Source: Candidatus Aenigmatarchaeota archaeon (lineage in GTDB: Archaea; Aenigmatarchaeota; Aenigmatarchaeia; CG10238-14). From it: a DNA stretch of 34,228 nt. The notes beneath the pieces were generated by a model. The model had not been told where the DNA came from, did no database searches, and was given only the letters and a program-made list of their open reading frames with translations. A program made the position numbers and the translations under genes. Of the stretch, positions 28,131-34,228 are shown one piece after another; the stretch's first letter is position 1, and each line of letters starts with the position of its first letter. Location of the stretch: positions 1-34,228 of the forward strand of contig JAHLMM010000005.1 in NCBI GenBank assembly GCA_018920365.1, given 5' to 3'.

Positions 28131-31001
28131 GTGAAAGAATTTGAACAACTGGAATTAGATATAAAAACCTTTTGGGAAAAAAACAACATTCCTTTAAAAT
28201 CTAGAAAAAGGAATCAAGGTAAGAAAAAGTTTTACTTTCTAGATGGCCCGCCATACGCTACAGGTTATATTCATATAGGTACGGCTTGGAATAAAATACT
28301 GAAAGATGCTTATTTGAGATATAGAAGAATGAAGGGTTATGATGTCTGGGATAGACCTGGTTATGATACACATGGTTTACCTATAGAGAATAAGGTTGAA
28401 CAGAAGCTTGGACTGAAGTCAAAGTCAGATATAGAGAGATTGGGTGTTGAGAATTTCAATAAAGAATGCAGACAATATGCAACCCAGTTTATAGATATAA
28501 TGAATAAGCAATTTGAAGATCTTGGAGTTTGGATGAATTGGAAAGAGCCTTATTTGACATTGGACAATAGCTATATAGAAGGTGCTTGGCACACATTTAA
28601 AGTAGGTTTTGAAAAAGGCCTTCTTTACAAAGACATTTACCCTGTTCATGTGTGCAGTCACTGCGAAACGGCGGTTGCATATAATGAGATAGAATATACA
28701 CAACTCACTGATCCATCTGTCTATGTAAAATTCCCTGTTTATGGAAAGGAAAATGAATATCTTGTTGTATGGACAACAACACCATGGACATTACCGTCAA
28801 ACACAGGAATAATGGTAAAGCCATCTGCAGATTATGTTTATGTTAAGGTTGGCAGTGAAGTACTGATAATAGCTGAAGCCAGATTGCAAACGGTCGCTGA
28901 AAAAGCTGGTTTAAGTGGATATAAAATAGTAAAAAGAGTCAAAGGCAAGGACTTGGAAGGATTAAGGTATGAACATCCTCTGGCAGATGTTTTTCCTTTT
29001 ATAAGAAAAATACAAAATGGACATAGAGTGGTTTTATCTGAACAATATGTTTCCATGGAAGAAGGTACAGGCCTTGTCCATACAGCACCCGGCCATGGAC
29101 AAGAAGATTATAAAGTTGGCAAGGAAAATAATTTACCAATAGTATCACCATTAAGACTAAATGGTACTTTTAACAACAATTGTGGCAGATTCTCTGGCAA
29201 GTTGGCAAAATCTTCTGATGATGAAATATTAGAAGAATTCAATGTGAGAGGGTTGCTTTTGCACAAAGAAAAGATAACTCATGAATATCCTAAATGTTGG
29301 AGATGCAGCACACCGCTGCTATATATGTCAGTGCCACAGTGGTTTTTCAGGGTAACTAGTATAAGGAATAAATTGCTAGAAGAAAACAAAAAAGTAAAAT
29401 GGTATCCTGATTGGGCAGGTAAAAGATTTGAAAATTGGCTTGAAAATTTAGGTGATTGGCCTATATCTAGACAGAGATATTGGGGTATACCTTTACCAAT
29501 TTGGGAGTGTGAAAGATGCGGGAAAATGAAGATTATAGAATCAATGGATGAATTGCCAGAAAAAGTAAATGATTTGCACAGACCATACATAGATAAAATA
29601 AAACTTGAATGTGAATGTAAAGGCGAAATGAAAAGAGTTCCTGATGTTCTAGACGTATGGTTTGATTCTGGATTAGCAGCATGGTCAAGCTTGAATTATC
29701 CAAAAAACAAAGATTTGTTAAAAAATTTATGGCCTTGTGATTTTCAAGTTGAAGGTCCAGATCAAATAAGAGGGTGGTGGAATTCTCAGATAATAACAAG
29801 CATAATTACATTCAATCAAGCACCGTTTACGAACATACTATTTCACGGTTTTGTTTTAGACGCACATGGAAATAAAATGTCTAAAAGCAAAGGTAACATT
29901 GTTCAACCAGAAGATGTTATTGCAAAATATGGTAGAGATGTTTTAAGATTTTATCTTCTTTCAAGTCCTGCATGGGATGATTTTTACTTTAATTGGAGGG
30001 ATACAGAAAACGTTGCAAAAAGCTTGAATATATTGAGGAATACATTTAACTTTGTCAAAACTTATGCAACAAAAATGCCATCTAAAAAACCAGATCTTAA
30101 AATAGAAGACAAATGGATATTATCAAAATTGAATTCTATACTTTTAGAATATGACAAAAATATGGACGAATATAATATACATAAATCTGTCCAAAGCTTG
30201 AACGAATTTATTCTCAATGATTTTTCAAGATGGTATATAAAACTTGTAAGAGACAGGGTATGGCCTACATATGAAGGCAAAGATAAAACTGCAGCTGTTT
30301 ACACTTTATTAAAAGTTTCAGAAGTTTTGCTTAAAATGCTGGCACCAATAACACCTTATTTAGCAGAACATCATTACCAGCAGATATTGAGACAATTCAA
30401 CAATGTTGAATCAATACATTTGTTTGACTTGCCTTCAGCAGATAAGAAAGCAATAGATGTTGATTTAGAAAATCAAATGAAAATAGTTAGAGATATATTT
30501 GAAGTAGCATCTTCAATTAGACAAAAAGAGAAGATAAAATTAAAATGGCCATTGAAAAGATTAATGATACAGACAAGCAACAAACAGATTGTAGATGCAG
30601 TTAAGGCATTAGAAGATGTTCTAAAATTCTCTTGTAATGTAAAATCTGTTTCTGTTATCAAAAAATTACCAAAAGGCAAATTTGCTGAAGCAGTATTTAA
30701 TGATGCAAAAATATATCTTGATCTTGAAAAGGATGAAGAGATATATTCTGAGATGATATACAGAGAAGTTGTAAGATCGATACAAGAATCTAGAAAGAGA
30801 AATAATTTTGTTATATCAGATCAAATTGAACTTTCAATGAAAACAGATAAAGATATAGAAGACATGTTAAAAAGGTTTTCAAAAGAGTTTGAAAAAGAAG
30901 TTGGAGCATCTTCAATTTCTTTCGGTAAATTGAAAGGAAAGTATGAATGCGTTGTCGAACTTGATGATGTAAAAATAGAAATAGCATTTGATAAAAAATA
31001 A
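28131..31001 (+). CDS. ileS: Isoleucyl-tRNA synthetase
   Basis: Class I aminoacyl-tRNA synthetase that charges tRNA-Ile. The GTG at 28131 is six bases after GAGGTG; an in-frame GTG at 28122 overlaps that site and is rejected. The product is 956 residues, slightly short of many archaeal IleRS. Motifs: HIGT (48-51) in ATGYIHIGTAWNK, the archaeal/eukaryotic variant of HIGH; the CP1 editing region with VVWTTTPWTLPSN (near 212-225) and HTAPGHGQEDY; and KMSKS (582-586) in HGNKMSKSKGN. The C-terminal part contains the anticodon-binding helices. The Cys pairs CRCSTP, CERCGKM and CECKGE suggest zinc-binding insertions. All the essential signatures are present. Confidence 0.97.
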   Translation: MKEFEQLELDIKTFWEKNNIPLKSRKRNQGKKKFYFLDGPPYATGYIHIGTAWNKILKDAYLRYRRMKGYDVWDRPGYDTHGLPIENKVEQKLGLKSKSDIERLGVENFNKECRQYATQFIDIMNKQFEDLGVWMNWKEPYLTLDNSYIEGAWHTFKVGFEKGLLYKDIYPVHVCSHCETAVAYNEIEYTQLTDPSVYVKFPVYGKENEYLVVWTTTPWTLPSNTGIMVKPSADYVYVKVGSEVLIIAEARLQTVAEKAGLSGYKIVKRVKGKDLEGLRYEHPLADVFPFIRKIQNGHRVVLSEQYVSMEEGTGLVHTAPGHGQEDYKVGKENNLPIVSPLRLNGTFNNNCGRFSGKLAKSSDDEILEEFNVRGLLLHKEKITHEYPKCWRCSTPLLYMSVPQWFFRVTSIRNKLLEENKKVKWYPDWAGKRFENWLENLGDWPISRQRYWGIPLPIWECERCGKMKIIESMDELPEKVNDLHRPYIDKIKLECECKGEMKRVPDVLDVWFDSGLAAWSSLNYPKNKDLLKNLWPCDFQVEGPDQIRGWWNSQIITSIITFNQAPFTNILFHGFVLDAHGNKMSKSKGNIVQPEDVIAKYGRDVLRFYLLSSPAWDDFYFNWRDTENVAKSLNILRNTFNFVKTYATKMPSKKPDLKIEDKWILSKLNSILLEYDKNMDEYNIHKSVQSLNEFILNDFSRWYIKLVRDRVWPTYEGKDKTAAVYTLLKVSEVLLKMLAPITPYLAEHHYQQILRQFNNVESIHLFDLPSADKKAIDVDLENQMKIVRDIFEVASSIRQKEKIKLKWPLKRLMIQTSNKQIVDAVKALEDVLKFSCNVKSVSVIKKLPKGKFAEAVFNDAKIYLDLEKDEEIYSEMIYREVVRSIQESRKRNNFVISDQIELSMKTDKDIEDMLKRFSKEFEKEVGASSISFGKLKGKYECVVELDDVKIEIAFDKK

Positions 31002-31030
31002 TATAAACAAGCATTCTAAATATTATTCGT

Positions 31031-31471
31031 ATGGCAACACAAGTTAAAGATGTAATGAACCCTCAAGTGGTTGTAGCAAAACCTCAGGCTACCATAAAAG
31101 AAGCTGCAGAAATAATGTCTCAGATGAGAATAGGCTGCCTATTAGTTATGGATAATGAAAAAGTTGTAGGCATTGTTACAGAAAGCGATATAATAGGTAA
31201 AATCGTCGCATCCAAAAAAGATCCTGAAAAGGTGAAAGTAAGCGATATTATGACAACAAATATAGTTTCAATAAATTCAGAAGAGGATTTACAGACTGCA
31301 GCTGAAAAAATGGTTGAAAATAAAATAAAAAGATTGCCTGTAATAGATAGTGGAAAACTTGTTGGAATAATAACCGCAACTGATTTGATATCATTTGAAC
31401 CTAAGATGATAGAAACGCTTAGTGAATTATTTTCAATAAAATCTCAAGTGGGAAGGACAATTGCCGGCTAA
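31031..31471 (+). CDS. CBS-domain pair protein (146 aa)
   Basis: This small soluble protein has two CBS motifs forming one Bateman module: residues about 5-62 (VKDVMNPQVVVAKPQATIKE ... VGIVTESDII) and about 73-128 (VSDIMTTNIVSINSEEDLQT ... VGIITATDLI). Such modules bind adenosine nucleotides, and a stand-alone pair is common in archaea, with unknown effector. It follows ileS by 29 bases. Its stop overlaps that of the convergent gene at 31468-31471. Confidence 0.9.
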   Translation: MATQVKDVMNPQVVVAKPQATIKEAAEIMSQMRIGCLLVMDNEKVVGIVTESDIIGKIVASKKDPEKVKVSDIMTTNIVSINSEEDLQTAAEKMVENKIKRLPVIDSGKLVGIITATDLISFEPKMIETLSELFSIKSQVGRTIAG

Positions 31472-32061
31472 ATCTTTTTTACAAACATAATTGGATTGTC
31501 TAAAACACTTATAGCATTATCAATCTCTTTTTGCAGCAACACATCATCGAATGGAAATTCTATTTGATTGCAAAAATCAACTATTATGTCTTTTACAACT
31601 TTGTATGCATTAAAATTTTTGTCAAACAAAATCTCTTTTTTTATCTTGACAGTTTCTCTATCTATTTTTATTTCACCAAAAATTCCCAAATCTTCATTTT
31701 CAAGTATAGTTTTACCTTTCAAGTTATCAATACTCAATAAAAATGTAAATCTTGTATCGCTATGCAAGGAATAAACAATCTTGCTTAATTTGAGAACACC
31801 ACAAGTTATTGCTATAGTTCTTATAACATCTATTTTGTTATCTAACATTATTTTTTCTCTATATTCTATATTCCCATTTTTCTTTATGCTTGCATATGAG
31901 CCAGTAGAATCATCACTAAAAAATATAGAGCTGTCTTCAATTCTGTTTCCAGCCAATATAAGAAACCAAGGTTTGTTTTTTACAATTTTTATATTCATTT
32001 CCTCAATATCATCTATCTTTACATTTTGAGGTTCAACTTTAACATTATATTCAGAGCTCAT
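31468..32061 (-). CDS. Hypothetical soluble protein (197 aa)
   Basis: This protein has no membrane segment or signal peptide and is mixed alpha/beta. Segments such as KNKPWFLILAGNRIEDSSIF and HSDTRFTFLLSIDNLKGKT look like core strands, and a helical C-terminal region (KEIDNAISVLDNPIMFVKKI) closes it. One cysteine is in the middle and one near residue 163. No family recognised. The ATG at 32061 faces a divergent gene across a 99-base gap, and the stop overlaps that of the CBS gene. Confidence 0.75.
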   Translation of the reverse strand: MSSEYNVKVEPQNVKIDDIEEMNIKIVKNKPWFLILAGNRIEDSSIFFSDDSTGSYASIKKNGNIEYREKIMLDNKIDVIRTIAITCGVLKLSKIVYSLHSDTRFTFLLSIDNLKGKTILENEDLGIFGEIKIDRETVKIKKEILFDKNFNAYKVVKDIIVDFCNQIEFPFDDVLLQKEIDNAISVLDNPIMFVKKI

Positions 32062-32120
32062 GAGAATATATTGAAATTATTTACTTTATATATTACTTTG
32101 CTATTTTATAGAAATAGTTA

Positions 32121-32130
32121 TATTTTATAA
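32121..32130 (+). promoter_or_regulatory. Probable TATA element for the thioredoxin-like gene
   Basis: TATTTTATAA lies about 30 bases before the ATG at 32161, in the 99-base divergent gap. Expected initiation falls near GTGTGGTAAA just before the ATG, similar to the sequence before the ATPase gene at 2410. Confidence 0.3.
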
Positions 32131-32160
32131 GATTAAAATTTTAGTTTAAAGTGTGGTAAA

Positions 32161-32535
32161 ATGAACCAAGCAAAGAGAGCATTTGCAGTCTTTGTCATAT
32201 TATCGCTAGTTTTAATATTCTCCCTTTACATTGTTTACAAAAACAAGCCTAAATACAATCAAGACGAAATATTATTTTTTTATGGCATAACATGTCCTCA
32301 TTGCAAAAATGTTGAAAATTTTATAGATGAAAATAATTTGAATGATAAACTGAAAATAAGAAGCTTTGAAGTATATCAAAATGAAACAAACTTGAACGAA
32401 ATGTTGGCATATGCTAGAAAGTGTGGTTTAAAAGACAGCAATTTAGGCGTTCCAATGATCTATTATAATGGAAAATGCTACATAGGTGATAAAGATTGTA
32501 TAGATTTGTTAAAGAATTTAGCTGGATCAAAATGA
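32161..32535 (+). CDS. Membrane-anchored thioredoxin-like protein with CPHC motif (124 aa)
   Basis: An N-terminal membrane helix (about 9-25, FAVFVILSLVLIFSLYIVYK) anchors a small thioredoxin/glutaredoxin fold. Active-site CPHC lies in FFYGITCPHCKNVENFI (Cys45/Cys48), and the cis-proline loop in LGVPMIYYNGKCYIG (about 99-113). Further cysteines occur in the fold. The anchor topology suggests the domain faces outside, where it would oxidise, reduce or isomerise disulfides. It overlaps the next gene by four bases (ATGA), and the pairing strongly suggests joint work. Confidence 0.88.
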   Translation: MNQAKRAFAVFVILSLVLIFSLYIVYKNKPKYNQDEILFFYGITCPHCKNVENFIDENNLNDKLKIRSFEVYQNETNLNEMLAYARKCGLKDSNLGVPMIYYNGKCYIGDKDCIDLLKNLAGSK

Positions 32536-33020
32536 TAGCTTTGATGCTTGCATTAATTCCTATAGCACAGTCAGTCTGTCCATTATGCACGATAGCTGTC
32601 GGTGCTGGTTTAGGTATTTCAAGATACTTTGGAATAGACGATTTGATAACTTCTATTTGGATTGGCGGTCTTTTAATTTCAACTTCTTTCTGGATGATAG
32701 ATTGGTTTGAGAAAAAAAAGATAAATTTTGTGTTTAGAGATCAAATAATAGTATTGTTGTTTTATCTACTTGTTATAATACCACTTTACATTTCAAAGAC
32801 AATAGGATCTCCAACAAACAGATTTTTTGGTGTTGACAAAATATTGTTCGGAATGCTTATAGGAACAATAGCATTTTTATCATCAGTATATTTTGACAGC
32901 TATTTGAGAAGACTTAATAAAAACAAAGTCATTTTTCCATATCAAAAAGTCATCATACCATTAATGTTCTTGATAATAGCTAGTATAGTATTTTATTTGC
33001 TTTTAGGCATATTTTCATAG
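32532..33020 (+). CDS. Multi-pass membrane protein with CPLC motif, redox partner candidate (162 aa)
   Basis: The ATG at 32532 overlaps the previous stop; an in-frame upstream start lies inside the previous gene. The N terminus MIALMLALIPIAQSVCPLCT places CPLC (Cys16/Cys19) at the outer end of a helix, followed by IAVGAGLGISRYFGIDDLIT. About five hydrophobic helices are seen. CxxC at a membrane edge plus tight coupling to a thioredoxin-like protein suggests electron transfer across the membrane, analogous in role to DsbB/DsbD/VKOR but without recognised homology. This function is inference. Confidence 0.8.
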   Translation: MIALMLALIPIAQSVCPLCTIAVGAGLGISRYFGIDDLITSIWIGGLLISTSFWMIDWFEKKKINFVFRDQIIVLLFYLLVIIPLYISKTIGSPTNRFFGVDKILFGMLIGTIAFLSSVYFDSYLRRLNKNKVIFPYQKVIIPLMFLIIASIVFYLLLGIFS

Positions 33021-33028
33021 GTGATAGA

Positions 33029-33565
33029 ATGGATAAAGTTGATGAATTCATAACAAAAGTTGATAAAGTAATAAAAGAAAAGAAGCTTGATCTATCTTCA
33101 GATGAAGATTTAAGCATCGGAATAATGAATTTGATTAGCATTGAAGAGCATCTATTTTTTACAGCAATGAAAACTGGCAAAGACAAGTATTTTGCATTGC
33201 TAAATGAAATAAGGGAAATAAGAAAGAGGATGCTTAAAAAAATAATAAAAGATTATGAAGGAGAGGTTTGGTGCATATCAAAGCATCTGCTAGCCGCTTC
33301 AATGAGGCTAATGGAAGTAGGCACTAAGCAATTAAACAAGGGAAATAAAAAAGAAGCAAGAGAGCTGTTTGAGGATGCTTATAATCTTTATTCAATGTTT
33401 TGGGGGTTAAATTTAGGTTTGATAAATACAAAGGATATAGACAAAGAAAAAATAATAAAAGATTCTAAAAAAGAAAACTATCTTCCAGTTGATAAATCAG
33501 AAAAGAATTTTTTAAGCAAATTAAGACAGGCGTTTCAGAAAGCTATAGATTGCTGCAAGGAATAA
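33029..33565 (+). CDS. All-helical hypothetical protein (178 aa)
   Basis: This soluble protein begins at an ATG preceded by AGGTGAT at good spacing, eight bases after the CPLC gene. It is helical throughout. Possible metal or redox residues are Glu39, Glu40 and His41 (SIEEHLFFTAM) and Cys82/His86 (EVWCISKHLLAASMRL). The C terminus ends in a CC pair (AIDCCKE). A helical repeat of TPR or HEPN type could be present (KKEARELFEDAYNLYSMFWG). Unknown family. It is part of the same operon as the Trx-like and CPLC genes. Confidence 0.75.
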   Translation: MDKVDEFITKVDKVIKEKKLDLSSDEDLSIGIMNLISIEEHLFFTAMKTGKDKYFALLNEIREIRKRMLKKIIKDYEGEVWCISKHLLAASMRLMEVGTKQLNKGNKKEARELFEDAYNLYSMFWGLNLGLINTKDIDKEKIIKDSKKENYLPVDKSEKNFLSKLRQAFQKAIDCCKE

Positions 33566-33597
33566 TGATTTAAAAAATTAAACTTGTATTAATTTTT

Positions 33598-34228
33598 ATG
33601 CCAATTGACAAAAAAGCTTTAATGAAAAAGTTTCAGCAAGAACCAGAGAAATATTGGAAAGTATCTTTATTTTCTGAAAAAGGTTTTGTTAGAAAAAAAT
33701 GTTCTTTATGTGGAAAGTTTTTTTGGACATTGGATTCTGAAAGGCAGACGTGTGATGATCAACCTTGTAGATTTTATGAATTTATAGGAAATCCACCAAC
33801 AAAAAACAGAATGGATTATGTGGAAACTTGGAAGGCGATTGAAAAATTTTTTGTGAAAAACAACCACACATCTCTAAGAAGATATCCTGTTGTTTGCAGA
33901 TGGTATCCTTTGTTTTTCAACATAGCTTCTATAATTGATTTTTACAGGATAGAAAACAATCAGCTTGTATTTGAATTTCCAGCAAATCCTGTAATAGTTC
34001 CACAATTCTGCTTGCGATTTAATGATATACCAAATGTCGGCATAACAGGCAAACATTTCACATGCTTCAATATGGTTGGTCAAGCGGGGTTTTATGATGG
34101 CAAGCAAGGATATTGGAAAGATGAATGCATAAGGCTAGATTTTGATATGGTTACAAAAGTTTTGGGTATACCAGAAAAAGAGGTTATATTCATAGAAGAT
34201 ATGTGGGCAGGACCAAGCGCATTTGGTC
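33598..34228 (+). CDS. alaS: Alanyl-tRNA synthetase, 5' part (runs off the window)
   Basis: The ATG at 33598 opens a frame still open at the window end (210 residues visible of an expected 800-900). MPIDKKALMKKFQQEPEKYW is followed by the archaeal Cys-rich segment CSLCGKFFWTLDSERQTC (about 38-55) and FIGNPPTKNRMDYVETW. Class II signatures include the HTSLRRYPVVCRWYPLFF region (about 90-108), FPANPVIVPQFCLRFNDI, and NVGITGKHFTCFNMVGQ. The end EDMWAGPSAFG matches the later GGGN-like region of archaeal AlaRS in a variant form. An AT-rich stretch before the ATG and no clear ribosome binding site suggest leaderless transcription. Confidence 0.93.
   Translation, partial: MPIDKKALMKKFQQEPEKYWKVSLFSEKGFVRKKCSLCGKFFWTLDSERQTCDDQPCRFYEFIGNPPTKNRMDYVETWKAIEKFFVKNNHTSLRRYPVVCRWYPLFFNIASIIDFYRIENNQLVFEFPANPVIVPQFCLRFNDIPNVGITGKHFTCFNMVGQAGFYDGKQGYWKDECIRLDFDMVTKVLGIPEKEVIFIEDMWAGPSAFG

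Noticed and set aside
1-34228. tRNA, rRNA, CRISPR arrays, insertion sequences and attachment sites
   Set aside because: A visual scan of the short intergenic gaps showed no cloverleaf, regular repeat/spacer structure, transposase or flanking repeats; a covariance-model search would be decisive for RNA genes.

Overview
The window reads as a piece of an AT-rich, gene-dense archaeal chromosome, most likely from a small-genome DPANN-type lineage. The lineage is an inference. The archaeal assignment rests on an archaeal-type isoleucyl-tRNA synthetase (HIGT variant of the HIGH motif), an archaeal alanyl-tRNA synthetase with its N-terminal Cys-rich segment, an MBF1-type zinc-ribbon/HTH regulator, a CDKAL1-like methylthiotransferase, GGTG/GAGGTG ribosome binding sites and many apparently leaderless starts. 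No rRNA, tRNA, CRISPR, insertion sequence or phage gene was seen. No stretch above 300 bases lacks a gene.

Positions 1-24479 are dominated by one large locus for a type IV-pilus-like machine (archaellum/Tad family). On the minus strand (1-2358) lie three tandem paralogous multi-pass membrane proteins, the first cut by the window edge, and two coiled-coil soluble proteins. Diverging from them on the plus strand are a long FlaI/TadA-like secretion ATPase and, overlapping it by ATGA, a double-domain FlaJ/TadC-like platform protein. Eleven small to medium single-helix proteins follow (6645-12293), most starting with the minimal prepilin leader Met-Lys-Gly. A two-gene minus-strand island (12290-15278) encodes a membrane protein with a lytic transglycosylase-like (SLT) domain and a lipoprotein. 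A second platform protein and four more pilin-like genes follow (15315-19374). Three secreted or membrane-anchored beta-sandwich proteins, a MinD/CpaE-like ATPase and a 748-residue Ig-like surface protein close the locus. No ArlH/FlaH-like gene and no canonical archaellin are present in the window, so this looks like a pilus, secretion or adhesion apparatus rather than a classical archaellum. A prepilin peptidase is not in the window.

Positions 24499-34228 hold mostly single-function genes: an MscS-type transmembrane-helix protein without the beta domain, a membrane PH-domain protein, the tRNA methylthiotransferase, a tiny acidic repeat ORF, a DUF59/MIP18 Fe-S protein, an MBF1 operon with a probable ATT start codon and a 49-residue partner, ileS with an unusual leader, a CBS-pair protein, an unknown 197-residue protein, a thioredoxin-like/CPLC-membrane-protein pair that could serve extracytoplasmic disulfide chemistry, a helical protein, and the 5' part of alaS.

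A coherent but unproven reading: the ATPase drives assembly of pilins through two alternative or heteromeric platforms, the MinD-like protein positions or regulates the machine, the SLT protein and Ig-like proteins act at the cell surface, and the disulfide pair may help fold the strikingly Cys-rich pilins.
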